A stretch of DNA of 64,000 nucleotides from Streptomyces sp. B21-083 (lineage in GTDB: Bacteria; Actinomycetota; Actinomycetes; Streptomycetales; Streptomycetaceae). A model generated the notes under the pieces. The model had not been told where the DNA came from. It worked only from the letters and a program-made list of their open reading frames with translations, and did not search any database. A program made the position numbers and the translations under genes. Each line of letters opens with the position of its first letter. Position 1 is the first letter of the stretch. The stretch spans positions 2,914,001 to 2,978,000 of the forward strand of contig NZ_JARUND010000001.1 in assembly GCF_036898825.1 (NCBI RefSeq), in the 5' to 3' direction. Of this stretch, positions 26,508-35,578 are shown piece by piece.

Positions 26508-27422
26508 TTGAAAGCGCAACAGGCCCATCGCGACCGCATGGTTCCTCCGCTGCTGGTGCTGGCACAGATCAGTAGCCTGCAAGTCGGATCGGCGGTTGCC
26601 AAGAGCGCCTACGACGAGGTGGGCGCGACGGCCCTGGCCGGTATGCGCCTGCTCTTCTCCGCCGTCATCGTGTGGGTGCTCGTCCGCCCTCGCCCCAGTG
26701 CGATGTCGAGCCGCCAACGGTGGACCGCCATCGCACTGGGCGTGGTCTTCGCCGCCATGAACGTGGCCTACTTCCAGACGATCAAGTATCTGCCGATCGG
26801 CATCGCCTCGACCATCGAGCTCCTGGGCCCCTTGATCGTGGCCGTCGCGATGTCACGGCACTGGAAGGACCTGGCAGGCACCCTCATGGCCCTGACGGGC
26901 GTCTTGTTGCTCGCCTCTCCCGGCGCCGCTCTTCCCGTGGCCGGTCTGCTGCTGGGGGGTCTGGCTGCCATCTGTCGCGCGTCCTACGTCCTTCTCAGTC
27001 GTCGGGTAGGGCGCCTCTTCGACGACTGGAGCGGACTGGCCGTCGCTCTGGCCATCGGCGCCTGCCTGCTGACCCCGGTGGCAGCCGCCACACAAGGTGC
27101 GGTGATCGCACGGCATCCGCATCTTCTCCTCACCGGCCTTCTCGTGGCCCTCCTCTCCTCATTGATCCCGTACTCCCTCGATCTGACGGCGCTGCGGCGT
27201 ATCGACGTGCGGGCGTTCGGCATTCTGCTGGCCATGAGCCCTGCCGTCGGCGCCGGCGTCGGTTACGTCGTGCTCGGCGAGCACATGACGGCGCGTCAGG
27301 GCGCGGCCATCGCACTGGTCGTCGTCGCCACCGCGTGGTCGGTCCAGTCGCCCAGAGGCAGCACCGGTCGCGCGCAGACGGGATCTCCCACGGAGTCGGA
27401 GGCCGAAACGCCCAACGCCTGA
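26508..27422 (+). CDS. EamA-family (DMT, RhtA-like) membrane transporter
   Basis: A 304-residue protein starting at TTG26508 (GGGAGCGCGGAG upstream) or ATG26538. It has ten predicted membrane segments in two EamA repeats, for example LGVVFAAMNVAYFQTIKYLPIGIASTIELLGPLIVA and LAMSPAVGAGVGYVVLGEHMTARQGAAIALV. RhtA-type members export amino acids and small metabolites. It lies 31 bp after the diiron gene and 59 bp before the nitroreductase, so probably in one transcript. It is the only transporter in the lanthipeptide locus and could export a small molecule, but a peptide exporter role would be unusual for this family. Confidence 0.88.
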   Translation: MKAQQAHRDRMVPPLLVLAQISSLQVGSAVAKSAYDEVGATALAGMRLLFSAVIVWVLVRPRPSAMSSRQRWTAIALGVVFAAMNVAYFQTIKYLPIGIASTIELLGPLIVAVAMSRHWKDLAGTLMALTGVLLLASPGAALPVAGLLLGGLAAICRASYVLLSRRVGRLFDDWSGLAVALAIGACLLTPVAAATQGAVIARHPHLLLTGLLVALLSSLIPYSLDLTALRRIDVRAFGILLAMSPAVGAGVGYVVLGEHMTARQGAAIALVVVATAWSVQSPRGSTGRAQTGSPTESEAETPNA

Positions 27423-27481
27423 CGTTCCACGACAGGCCGTTGAGGGACCGGTATCCATCCGACAGAGAGGAACTGCTTCTC

Positions 27482-28048
27482 ATGGACCTCACCACGGCGA
27501 TGCTGACCCGTCGCAGTGAGCACCACCTGGTCGAACCTGCCCCCAGTGACGAGGAGTTCGCCTACCTGTTGAAGGTGGCCGCGACAGCTCCGGACCACGG
27601 TCTGCTCCGTCCGTGGCGTTGGATACTCATCCGCGGCGACGGCCGCGACGAGCTCGGAGCCCGCTTCGCCGAGGAAGCCCCGGCCGAACGCCGCACCCAG
27701 GCCGCGGCCAAGCCCCAGCGTGCCCCGTTGCTGGCATCGTTGGTGTTCACCCCGACCCAGGGGCACAAGGTTCCCGAATGGGAGCAGTTGGCGGCGACCA
27801 GCGCCGTGACTCACTCGATGATGCTGTTGCTGCACTCGCGGGGCTTCGGCAGCATCTGGCGGACCGGGGCTGCCGTGTGTTCGCCGCAGGTACGGCAGTT
27901 GCTGGGCCTGCGGGACGGGGAGGAACTGCTGGGGTGGCTGTACATCGGTACGGCCGAGATCCGGACATCCGGGCCCCGGCGCCGCCCGCTGTGCGACGTG
28001 TCCAGTCGACTCAGCCGTCTGTCCCTGCCGCACCAAGCGACTGTCTGA
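27482..28048 (+). CDS. Nitroreductase-family FMN oxidoreductase
   Basis: ATG27482 follows GAGAGGAAC and gives 188 residues. The N-terminal MLTRRSEHHLVEPAPSDEEF is the FMN-binding Arg motif; APDHGLLRPWRWILIRG, ATSAVTHSMMLLLHSRGFGSIWRTG and LLGWLYIGTAE are typical of YdjA-like nitroreductases (about 180 residues). It probably uses FMN and NAD(P)H. In some peptide clusters nitroreductase-fold proteins reduce dehydroamino acids or oxidise azolines; here a dehydroalanine-reducing or unrelated detoxifying role is equally possible. Confidence 0.88.
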   Translation: MDLTTAMLTRRSEHHLVEPAPSDEEFAYLLKVAATAPDHGLLRPWRWILIRGDGRDELGARFAEEAPAERRTQAAAKPQRAPLLASLVFTPTQGHKVPEWEQLAATSAVTHSMMLLLHSRGFGSIWRTGAAVCSPQVRQLLGLRDGEELLGWLYIGTAEIRTSGPRRRPLCDVSSRLSRLSLPHQATV

Positions 28049-28110
28049 CACGTGCCACTCGTACGATGTAATGGTTGAAATGACTTAGGCCATTGCGTCA
28101 GCGTGGGTGC

Positions 28111-28422
28111 ATGGATGACACCGGCATCGACTCCTGCCCCGTCTGCTGGTCACCGGTCACGGACAGTGCCCAGTGGGTCCTGCTGTCTCGGCACCGGACT
28201 TCCCAAGGCGACATCGAGTACTGCCTGTCCACTTGCGGTTGTGTGACCGTCCTCCTCGGCGGGAATCTACTGAAATCCGTTCCCGCGGCTGTCCACCGCC
28301 GACCGGCACGCAGCCGCAGGATTTCCGATACGACGCCGGAACCGGCGCACTACGGCAAAGCCGGGTGGCGCCGGCGACTGGCCACGTTCCGGGCGGTATT
28401 GACTGCCACGCCCATCAACTGA
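28111..28422 (+). CDS. Cys-rich small protein of unknown function next to the lanthipeptide precursor
   Basis: From ATG28111 this gives 103 residues; an in-frame start at 28093 is also possible and neither has a strong ribosome site. It contains two Cys clusters, CPVC near residue 9 and CLSTCGC near residue 38, with an Arg-rich C-terminal third, so a small zinc-binding protein is plausible. I recognise no family. Codon third positions are less GC-biased than in the neighbours. It precedes the precursor gene by 128 bp; a role as regulator or leader-binding factor is speculation. Confidence 0.5.
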   Translation: MDDTGIDSCPVCWSPVTDSAQWVLLSRHRTSQGDIEYCLSTCGCVTVLLGGNLLKSVPAAVHRRPARSRRISDTTPEPAHYGKAGWRRRLATFRAVLTATPIN

Positions 28423-28550
28423 CTGCCCCGGCGCGCGAACGGAAAAAGTCCGCCCCCATGTAAGGCTTGTGACGCAACAGGCAGTGGCATCAGGGTGGAT
28501 TCCGCGTCACCGATTGATTGATCCGGCAGATCTCATTCTGGAGGTTGTAT

Positions 28551-28691
28551 ATGCCCACCGTTGTGATCGAAGAGGAATTCGACCTGGATCTGAACGTCGA
28601 AGCACTGGAGAACTCGGTTCAGGTCTCACGTGCGACAAGCGCCACCTTCTGCTGGGTCTCCTGCGGCGGGTTCTGTTTCACCGGTGAGTGA
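28551..28691 (+). CDS. FxLD-type lanthipeptide precursor peptide
   Basis: A 46-residue peptide with an ideal ribosome site (GGAGG at 28541-28545, ATG at 28551). The acidic leader holds FDLDLNVEALE, the FxLD motif of the FxLD lanthipeptide family that recruits the dehydratase. The C-terminal core, roughly TSATFCWVSCGGFCFTGE, has three Cys (34, 38, 42) and several Ser/Thr (29, 30, 32, 37, 44) for up to three thioether rings. It directly precedes lanB and lanC. The leader cleavage site is not evident and no dedicated protease is nearby. No convincing promoter box was seen in the 128 bp before it. Confidence 0.88.
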   Translation: MPTVVIEEEFDLDLNVEALENSVQVSRATSATFCWVSCGGFCFTGE

Positions 28692-28699
28692 ATAACAGT

Positions 28700-28732
28700 G
28701 TGCCGGGCGGGGTGCTGAGCCCCGCCCGGCAC
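28700..28732 (+). terminator. Perfect 13-bp stem hairpin between precursor and lanB
   Basis: The arms GTGCCGGGCGGGG (28700-28712) and its exact complement (28720-28732) enclose a 7-nt loop. It begins 9 bp after the precursor stop and ends before the lanB ribosome site. No T run follows. In lanthipeptide operons such hairpins act as partial terminators or mRNA-stabilising elements that keep the precursor more abundant than its enzymes; that is the likely role here. Confidence 0.75.
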
Positions 28733-28749
28733 CGGCAATGGGGAGAGCT

Positions 28750-31700
28750 GTGGCCGCGCAAGAGGACGCGAGTCCGTCATTCGAGTGTTCTGGGCCAGTA
28801 TTGTTACGTGCTGCGGCTCTGCCTTTTCCACCAGGCAACATCGATTCCGCACTGAAAGAACCCGAAGCATCTTCCCTGCCACCTGTGGCCGGCCCGGACG
28901 ACGAATCAGGAATGCGCGAACGCGTGGCCGCGCTGGCGTCGATTTCCGAACTCATGACGGCAGTCGAACTCGCGAGCCCCAGCCTGGCAGATGACGTGCG
29001 GCGTGTGGCGGAAGGGCGACCGGTCAGGCGCAAGGTTCTGCGGCGCGTCACCACTGCTCTCACCAAATATCACCTGCGTATGGCCCAACGCCCCACGCCC
29101 TTCGGTCTGTTCGCCGGTGTAGCCCTGTCGGATCCAGGACGGCGACCCCAGTTGGACGTCGGCCGTGAACACCGGACTGTGAGCCGGCCGGACGCGGGAT
29201 GGCTGCTCGAGGTCCTGATGTCCGTCCTGACCGTGCGGCCTGTGCTGAGACGTGCTCGCCTGGTGGCCAACAATCTGTGCACTGTGCGCGACGGGCGACT
29301 GGTACTGATCGACTTCCACAACGGTTCTGGGCAGGAGTTGACACCCTCGGTCCGCTACACCTCCGTCGTCGGTGCGGTCCTGGGTGCCACAAGGGAGCCC
29401 GCGACGTGGGAGCACGTACTGAAGACGGTGCGCGACCAGTTCCCGCGGGCTTCCGAGGAAGCGGTCGAGCGTTGTCTCGACCAGCTGGTAGGAAGCCACT
29501 TCCTGCTCACCGACCTGATGCCTCCGCCCGACTGCGGTGATCCCCTCACCTACCTCCTGCACCGGCTGGACGGACTCGACCACCCCGTCGTCCGGGAACT
29601 GCGCGGGATCCAGAAGGCGCTGAACGCCCTCGATTCCGCGGCGCCGGGAGACCGGCTCACCGCGTTGGTCGCTGCCAGGAACAGGATGAGGGCGCTCGTC
29701 CCGGCCGAGCACCCTCTTCAGTGCGATCTGCTGTTCGACGCCCGCGTGACCCTTCCCCCAACTGTGGGGAAAGAGGTGGCCGGTGTCGCGGACGTGTTGT
29801 GGAGGCTCGCGTCCGAGCACCCGGCCAAGGAACGCATGCGTGCCTATCACGGGCGTTTCCTCGAACGGTACGGAACGGAACGCACGGTGCCCGTACTGGA
29901 ACTCCTCGACGAGGTGCGTGGACTCGGTCTGCCACTGACCGAGCAGGGAAGCACCACCGGGCATCGGGCGGTTGCCGCGGACAAGCGGGACCGGCTGCTC
30001 GGTGAACTTCTCTGCGACGCCATGCACCGCGGCGCACAGGAGATCATCCTGGATGACGCGGCCGTACGACGGCTCACCTCTGACAGCCACAGCCAGGGAC
30101 CACGATCAGCGGACATCGGTGCTGAGGTGGTGGCGGCCAGCTGGGAAGCGCTCTGCGCGGGCGACTTCCGCCTCGTGCTGGGGCTGAGCCCGGTCTCCCC
30201 CATGGCTGGGGCAGCCTTCGGACGTTTCCTGTTCGCACTCGCTGCACCCGCGCAGGCCCGAGTACAGCAACTGGTCGACGACGCCGAGGCCATGAACGAC
30301 ACGGAAGAGCTTGCCGCACTCGTCGCCTTCCGCCCCTCGGTGGCTCGCTCGGCCAACGTGACCGGCGTTCCTCAGTGGCTGCGGCACAGGATCCCGCTCG
30401 GCGTGGGCCCGGCCGCGACAGACGCAGTGGATGACCTGAGCCTGGAGCATCTCGGAGTTCGGGCCACCAGCAGCTGCCTGGAACTCGTGTGGACGGCGAC
30501 CGGGCAGCGGGTGCGCCCTGTCACGTACTCCATGATCGATCCGCACAGCGGCCATGTGCCGAACGTGGCCCGTTTTCTGCTCGAACTGGGCCAGCAGGAG
30601 GAGCGGCCTCCCGGGGGCTGGAGCTGGGGCGTCTGGTCGACAACGCCTGCGCTGCCCCGGGTGAGGTACGGCCGGTCGGTGCTGTGCCCCGCGCACTGGA
30701 GGCCCGACGAGGAGCTGTTCGCCGCGTCGTCCGCCTGCGACTCCCAGTGGGCCGCGCAAGTGGCCCGGTGGCGGCAACGGTGGGCTGTCCCCCGGGACGT
30801 CCTGCTGGGCAGGGGGGACCACCGTATCGCCGTGGACCTCGACGACCCGCTCCACCTTCTTGTCTTCCGCGGCGAAGTGCGCCGCGGCTCAGGCCTGGCC
30901 GTCATCGAACGCTTCGGCGGCGCTCCGCGCAACGACTGGTTCCAGAGCCGGGACGGATCGCACGCCTGCGAGTTCGTCTTTCCCGTTCTGAGGAAGGGCC
31001 ACCAGGCCAACCGTGGCTCTCGCCCACGTGCCCCACGGTCGCGAAGCGATGCGGCACCGGCCAAGGATCTCGCACCGTACGGCGTGTCCAGCCACCTGCC
31101 CGGCGGCGAATGGCTGTACGCGAAGCTCTATGTCCCCGAACGCCATCAGCCCGCAGTGCTCACCCGCCACCTCGGCCGACTGATCGACCGGGTCTCAGGC
31201 CCTCTCACCGACACCTGGTTCTTCCTGCGCTACGCAGACCCCGACCCTCATCTACGCCTGCGGTTCCACGGCGGGGCGAAGTCGCTGTGGGGGGAACTGC
31301 TGCCCGAACTGCGTTCCTGGGCAGCAGAACTGGGTGACGCGGGACTTCTGTCCCGACTGGCACTCGACACCTACGAACCCGAGGTCCACCGCTACGGCGG
31401 AGCAGCGGCCATCGTCGGCGCCGAGCAGAGCTTCCACGCCGACAGTCAGGCCGTACTGCGGCAATTGAGCTCCCCGGACGGTCCGTTGGCGGACATCTCC
31501 GACGTGTCGCCGGCCGCCTTGGGCGTCCTGGACATCCTGTCCCATCTCTGCGGCACGACCTCCGAGGTGCTGCGGCAACTCGGCGGCGCGCCCGTCATGG
31601 CCCTCCGAGGTCGCGTACCGAGGGCCGACAAGCAGTCGCTGAGCATGCTGATGGACGAGCACGGCAGAGCGGTGAATTCAGTGGTTGACGATCATTGGCG

Positions 31701-31923
31701 AACTCGGCGCACGGCTCTCCTCGCGCTTCGTGAAACGCTGCGGAACAACACTCCGATTCCGGGGAGATCCGCGGAGGCGGATACCGGAGCCATAGCGATG
31801 AGTTTGGCACACATGCACTGCAACCGGCTCCTAGGAGTGGGCCGGGAAAAAGAGGCTCTTGCCTATGCGACAGCCCGCGAGTCCCTCGCCCTGCGTGTCG
31901 ACAGAGTGCGACACGGTCGATGA
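28750..31923 (+). CDS. Full-length class I lanthipeptide dehydratase (LanB)
   Basis: I prefer GTG28750, preceded by GGGGAGAG, over the ATG at 28738, which lies right against the hairpin; length 1057 residues. The N-terminal glutamylation domain covers about 15-760 (KYHLRMAQRPTPFGLFAGV is its hallmark), and the C-terminal SpaB_C elimination domain about 780-1045 (WLYAKLYVPERHQPAVLTRH, TWFFLRYADPDPHLRLRFHG). Having both makes it a complete LanB, which activates Ser/Thr with glutamyl-tRNA and eliminates to Dha/Dhb. A TTA codon at 28804-28806 (codon 19) suggests bldA control of lanthipeptide production. It overlaps lanC by four bases (ATGA). Confidence 0.93.
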   Translation: MAAQEDASPSFECSGPVLLRAAALPFPPGNIDSALKEPEASSLPPVAGPDDESGMRERVAALASISELMTAVELASPSLADDVRRVAEGRPVRRKVLRRVTTALTKYHLRMAQRPTPFGLFAGVALSDPGRRPQLDVGREHRTVSRPDAGWLLEVLMSVLTVRPVLRRARLVANNLCTVRDGRLVLIDFHNGSGQELTPSVRYTSVVGAVLGATREPATWEHVLKTVRDQFPRASEEAVERCLDQLVGSHFLLTDLMPPPDCGDPLTYLLHRLDGLDHPVVRELRGIQKALNALDSAAPGDRLTALVAARNRMRALVPAEHPLQCDLLFDARVTLPPTVGKEVAGVADVLWRLASEHPAKERMRAYHGRFLERYGTERTVPVLELLDEVRGLGLPLTEQGSTTGHRAVAADKRDRLLGELLCDAMHRGAQEIILDDAAVRRLTSDSHSQGPRSADIGAEVVAASWEALCAGDFRLVLGLSPVSPMAGAAFGRFLFALAAPAQARVQQLVDDAEAMNDTEELAALVAFRPSVARSANVTGVPQWLRHRIPLGVGPAATDAVDDLSLEHLGVRATSSCLELVWTATGQRVRPVTYSMIDPHSGHVPNVARFLLELGQQEERPPGGWSWGVWSTTPALPRVRYGRSVLCPAHWRPDEELFAASSACDSQWAAQVARWRQRWAVPRDVLLGRGDHRIAVDLDDPLHLLVFRGEVRRGSGLAVIERFGGAPRNDWFQSRDGSHACEFVFPVLRKGHQANRGSRPRAPRSRSDAAPAKDLAPYGVSSHLPGGEWLYAKLYVPERHQPAVLTRHLGRLIDRVSGPLTDTWFFLRYADPDPHLRLRFHGGAKSLWGELLPELRSWAAELGDAGLLSRLALDTYEPEVHRYGGAAAIVGAEQSFHADSQAVLRQLSSPDGPLADISDVSPAALGVLDILSHLCGTTSEVLRQLGGAPVMALRGRVPRADKQSLSMLMDEHGRAVNSVVDDHWRTRRTALLALRETLRNNTPIPGRSAEADTGAIAMSLAHMHCNRLLGVGREKEALAYATARESLALRVDRVRHGR

Positions 31924-33248
31924 CCGGCCCACTCGCTTCCGCTCACGCCGTGGCCGAGCGGCTTCGTGTACCGGAAGAGGTGGACCGGCTCACCCGAGAA
32001 TCACGTGCGCGGATTCCTCCCGATGTCCGGTTCCCTGGTTGGCAACCCGCACAGTTGCTCATCGGGCACACCGGTATCGCCATGCTCTACAGTCGTCTCA
32101 CCTCGGACGACGCCGACTGGGGCAGAACGGCCCACGCCCATTTCTCGGCGGCCCTCCAGACCGTCACCACGGACACCGTCGGCGATGTGCTTCTCGCCGC
32201 GTCTCTGCACGCCCAGGAACACGGTGGCTACGCCAATTTCCTGAAACGGGCCGCTCCAGCGCATGTATCCGCGATACGAACGTCTCTTGACGCGATCGGC
32301 CGGCGGTTGCGGGAAAAGGGACCTGGACTGGCGAACGCGGAATACGACTTCGTCAACGGGCTTGCTCGCGGCGGACGCGGCTTGATGGCCGGCGCCACGC
32401 TGGGTCACGCCGAGTCCTCGGACGTCTTGCGGAAGTTGCTCGCCCTGCTGGTCGAGATGGCCCGCCCGATACAGGTCCACGGTGAGTGGGTACCGGGTTG
32501 GTGGACGGACCCAGGACCGGACCTCGCGCCGGAAGCAGACCGCGTGGCCTACCCCCTCGGCGAGTTCAACCTCGGTATCGCGCATGGCATCTGCGGACCC
32601 CTGTCGCTGCTGGCCCTGGCACACCAGGCCGGACATCGCGTCCCTGACATGCTCGACGCCACGCGCACCATGGCGGACTGGGTGATGCGGAAACGCAGGG
32701 CGGGAAGACAAGGCACGTACTGGCCCGGCCGCGTCGCTTTCGAGGACGAGACCGGCCGCTCCCGAAGCCCGGAAGTGCCGGTCGCGCCCAGGTCGGACTG
32801 GTGCTACGGGACTGCCGGCGTGGCACGGTCACTGCAGCTGGCCGGACGTTCGCTCGGCGACCCCGATCTGACAGAGGCCGGCATCGACGCGATGCGGTCC
32901 GTCTTCCAGCGGCCGTACGGAAGTGCTGAGATGCCGGATGCGACCTTCTGCCACGGTCGAGCCGGCGTGTTGCTGACAGCGGTGCGGATGGCAGCGGACA
33001 CGGGGCATTCAGAACTGTGGGAAGGGGCTGACCGACTGGCCACGGACCTCGCTCGGAGCTTCGACCCCAGCACCGCGTTCGGCTATCGCTACCCACTGTC
33101 TCCCGCGGTGAATGCTCCTGCGGTCGACGAGCCCGGGCTGCTTCAAGGGGCCGCTGGTGTAGCTCTGACGTTGCTTTCCTACGTCGATGCCCGGGGCGGG
33201 AGACTCCCGGACCGCGGCGCTTGGGACACGGCACTGCTCATGGCTTGA
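31920..33248 (+). CDS. Lanthionine synthetase C family cyclase (LanC)
   Basis: A 442-residue LanC protein that adds Cys thiols to dehydro residues to form lanthionine rings. The zinc ligands are Cys295 in DWCYGTAGV and the Cys344-His345 pair in FCHGRAG; FNLGIAHGICGPLSLLAL is the usual inner-barrel helix, and EPGLLQGAAGVALTLL the last. The start ATG31920 overlaps the lanB stop. With the FxLD precursor and LanB it completes a class I set. The FxLD-system methyltransferase that often accompanies such precursors is not found here, nor are LanT or LanP. Confidence 0.93.
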   Translation: MTGPLASAHAVAERLRVPEEVDRLTRESRARIPPDVRFPGWQPAQLLIGHTGIAMLYSRLTSDDADWGRTAHAHFSAALQTVTTDTVGDVLLAASLHAQEHGGYANFLKRAAPAHVSAIRTSLDAIGRRLREKGPGLANAEYDFVNGLARGGRGLMAGATLGHAESSDVLRKLLALLVEMARPIQVHGEWVPGWWTDPGPDLAPEADRVAYPLGEFNLGIAHGICGPLSLLALAHQAGHRVPDMLDATRTMADWVMRKRRAGRQGTYWPGRVAFEDETGRSRSPEVPVAPRSDWCYGTAGVARSLQLAGRSLGDPDLTEAGIDAMRSVFQRPYGSAEMPDATFCHGRAGVLLTAVRMAADTGHSELWEGADRLATDLARSFDPSTAFGYRYPLSPAVNAPAVDEPGLLQGAAGVALTLLSYVDARGGRLPDRGAWDTALLMA

Positions 33249-33299
33249 CCTGCGCGGGTACGTGGGGATGTTCAAGCTCAGCTCGGCCGGCGGGCCGGT

Positions 33300-33827
33300 C
33301 TACCCGGTCGGCGAGACGGCGGACTGCGGCTGCCGGAGTGTCAGGTCGCGTTGGTACCAGACGCCTGGCTTTCCGCCGAGGTCGGCCGGGTCGGCTGGGC
33401 CGACCGGGACGAATCCGGCGTTGGTCAGCACCTTCTGGGACGCGGCGTTCTCGTGGGCGGCCGCCGCCCTCAGTGTGCGCAGGCCGTGCCGCGAGGCCGC
33501 CAGGCGGCACAGTTCCCGGACGGTCGCGGTCGCCACGCCACGGCCGGCGACCCGCTGGGCGACCCGGTAGCCGAGTCCGGCAGTGCCGTCCTCCAAGTCG
33601 TACAGGTTGAACCTGCCGAGTACCGAACCGTCCTCGGCGACGAGCACGTAGAAGGCGCAGATGCCGGCCTCCTGCTCGGCCAGCAGAGCGTCGTACCGGT
33701 CGGCGAACCGGTCGAAGTAGGCGTCGCCGCGGTCGGAGACCGAGGCGGCGAAGTAGGTGCGGTTGGCCAGCTCGAAGGCCAGGACCGCCGGCGCATGACC
33801 AGCGTCCAGCCGCTTCAGTTCGGACAT
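33300..33827 (-). CDS. GNAT-family N-acetyltransferase (RimI/RimJ-like), second of a pair
   Basis: From ATG33827 the protein has 175 residues; a TTG at 33851, overlapping the previous stop as TTGA, is an alternative start adding eight residues. Features: LAFELANRTYFAASVSDRGD, GRFNLYDLEDGTAGLGYRVAQ, VAGRGVATATVRELC (acetyl-CoA loop) and AHENAASQKVLTNAGF. It resembles ribosomal-protein or amino-acid acetyltransferases; the substrate is unknown. It lies within 25 bp of another GNAT gene and probably shares its transcript. Confidence 0.85.
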   Translation of the reverse strand: MSELKRLDAGHAPAVLAFELANRTYFAASVSDRGDAYFDRFADRYDALLAEQEAGICAFYVLVAEDGSVLGRFNLYDLEDGTAGLGYRVAQRVAGRGVATATVRELCRLAASRHGLRTLRAAAAHENAASQKVLTNAGFVPVGPADPADLGGKPGVWYQRDLTLRQPQSAVSPTG

Positions 33828-33847
33828 CGCCCGACCGGTGAACTCGG

Positions 33848-34486
33848 TCAACTCGGGCCGCCGTGTTCGCGAGCGCGCGTGATGCGCTGTTCGAGCCCCG
33901 TCCGGCAGGCCGGCCATTCCTCGCTGGTGATCGAGAAGATCGCGGAGTCGCGCAGCCGGCCGTCCTCGCCGGGTGCCCAGGAGCGGGACCAGTTCCGCAG
34001 TACGCCCTCGAAGCGCGCGCCCGTCCTCTCGATCGCGGCCCGTGAACGGCCGTTGCGGGCGTCCGTCTTCAGGTCGACGCGTGCCACGTCCCAGTTCTCG
34101 AACGCGTGCCGGAACAGCAGGTACTTGGCCTCGGTGTTCAGCCCGGTGCCCTGGGCGGAGGCCGCGAGCCAGGTGAAGCCGACCTCGATCGCGGAGAGAC
34201 CGTCGCCCTCCAGCCACCGTCGCGGATCCCAGTAGGCCGTGGCCCCGACCGCGCGGCCCGACGCCCGGTCCACCTGCGCGTACGGAGCCAGTTGCCCCGC
34301 GGCGGCGCGGGCGTGCTGGGCGTCGATGTACTCGCCGACCTCGGCCGCCCTCGGCACCCACGTGAACCGGTACGAGCCGCGGTCCTCCTCCGCCGCGGCG
34401 GCCAGGTCCGGCGCGTGCCGGTGGTCCAGTGGCTCCAGGCGCACGAGTGAGCCCTCCAGGACGGGTCCGTCCAGTGTGGAACTCAT
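33848..34486 (-). CDS. GNAT-family N-acetyltransferase (RimL-like)
   Basis: A 212-residue protein starting [20 protein letters not shown], typical of RimJ/RimL-like GNATs. [24 protein letters not shown] contains the acetyl-CoA binding loop (Q/RGTGxN variant), and [26 protein letters not shown] is the conserved beta-6/alpha-4 segment. It probably acetylates an amino-terminus or a small amine. It overlaps the YqeY-like gene upstream by four bases, indicating coupled translation, and is followed by a second GNAT gene. Confidence 0.88.
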   Translation of the reverse strand: MSSTLDGPVLEGSLVRLEPLDHRHAPDLAAAAEEDRGSYRFTWVPRAAEVGEYIDAQHARAAAGQLAPYAQVDRASGRAVGATAYWDPRRWLEGDGLSAIEVGFTWLAASAQGTGLNTEAKYLLFRHAFENWDVARVDLKTDARNGRSRAAIERTGARFEGVLRNWSRSWAPGEDGRLRDSAIFSITSEEWPACRTGLEQRITRAREHGGPS

Positions 34487-34863
34487 CGTTCCCCGATTCC
34501 CTGCGGGCTCACGTCGTCGTCGAGGAAGCGGAGCAGTACGGTGGCCTCCGCCCGGAGGCGCGCGGCCCGGTCGGCATGCGCGGGCGCGGTCAACTGCGCC
34601 GCCGCGTCCAGTCGTTCGGCGGCCTCGGCGCGTACGACGTCGACCACGGCGCCCTCGCTCAGCTCGCGCCGAGCCGCTTCGGTGACGCCGGCGCCCACCG
34701 GCGACAACTCAAGGGCCATGCCTCGCAGTTCGGCCTCGTCCACGGGCACCGCCTCGGCGTTGTCCAGCGCACCGAGTGTCGCGCGCAGGGCACTGACCGC
34801 GACCTTGTCACGAGCGCGCATCGCGTCGGGCAGCGCTTGGCGCATACGAAGACGTAGAGACAT
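34483..34863 (-). CDS. GatB/YqeY-domain protein
   Basis: ATG34863 gives 126 residues, beginning [20 protein letters not shown] as in YqeY proteins, which are related to the tail domain of the GatB amidotransferase subunit. The helical body ([20 protein letters not shown]) fits, although YqeY proteins are usually about 150 residues and the C-terminal third here is shortened. The function of the family is not settled; a tRNA-binding role has been suggested. It is the first gene of a three-gene minus-strand unit with two GNATs. Confidence 0.82.
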   Translation of the reverse strand: MSLRLRMRQALPDAMRARDKVAVSALRATLGALDNAEAVPVDEAELRGMALELSPVGAGVTEAARRELSEGAVVDVVRAEAAERLDAAAQLTAPAHADRAARLRAEATVLLRFLDDDVSPQGIGER

Positions 34864-34942
34864 GCGCCTGACCTTATGGCGGCGCCACGGGACCCTCAAC
34901 GTGATTAGAGATGAGGGATCGGGGCCCGTCCGCCGGGTCGGG

Positions 34943-35578
34943 TCAGCCCAGGATGCCCCGCTGATACGCCGTCGCCACCGCCGCCGCGCGGTCCTTGACG
35001 CCCAACTTGGTGTACAGGTGGGTGAGATGGGTCTTCACCGTGGCCTCGCTGATGAACAGGACGCGGGCGATCTCCCGGTTCGACGTGCCCTTGGCGACCA
35101 GGGCCAGAACCTCGCGTTCGCGGGCCGAGAGGGGCTCGTTGCCCGGGGTGCGCACCGCCGAGACCAGGCGGGAGGCCACCGCCGGGGAGAGGACCGTGCG
35201 GCCCTGGGCAGCCGCCCGTACCGCCGTGAAGAGTTCGTCCCTCGGGGCGTCCTTCAGGAGGTAGCCGGTCGCGCCCGCCTCGATCGCGGGAAGGGTGTCG
35301 GAGTCCGTGTCGTACGTCGTCAGGACGAGGATCTTCGCCCGGGACCGGCGGCGGGTCAGTTCGGCGATCGCGTCGACTCCGCCGCCGCCCGGCATCCGCA
35401 GGTCCATCAGGACGACGTCGGGGGCGAGCGTGGCGGCCAGTTCGACCGCCTCGACGCCGTTCGATGCCTCGCCGAGGACCGTGAAGTCCGGCGCCGACTC
35501 GAACATGCCGCGCAGACCGTCCCGTACGACGGGGTGGTCGTCGACGATCAGGAGGGTGATGGGTGCGTCAGTGGTCAT
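34943..35578 (-). CDS. NarL/LuxR-family response regulator
   Basis: ATG35578 gives 211 residues. The receiver domain (1-120) has the acidic DD pair in LLIVDDHP, the phosphoacceptor Asp in VVLMDLRMP, the Thr of LVLTTYD and Lys of LLKDAP. The LuxR-type helix-turn-helix (145-205) reads LSAREREVLALVAKGTSNREIA. It overlaps the end of the sensor-kinase gene by 11 bp, so the two form a cotranslated pair. By position it probably regulates the adjacent ABC-2 exporter genes, as in DesKR-like or drug-sensing systems; the signal is unknown. Confidence 0.92.
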   Translation of the reverse strand: MTTDAPITLLIVDDHPVVRDGLRGMFESAPDFTVLGEASNGVEAVELAATLAPDVVLMDLRMPGGGGVDAIAELTRRRSRAKILVLTTYDTDSDTLPAIEAGATGYLLKDAPRDELFTAVRAAAQGRTVLSPAVASRLVSAVRTPGNEPLSAREREVLALVAKGTSNREIARVLFISEATVKTHLTHLYTKLGVKDRAAAVATAYQRGILG

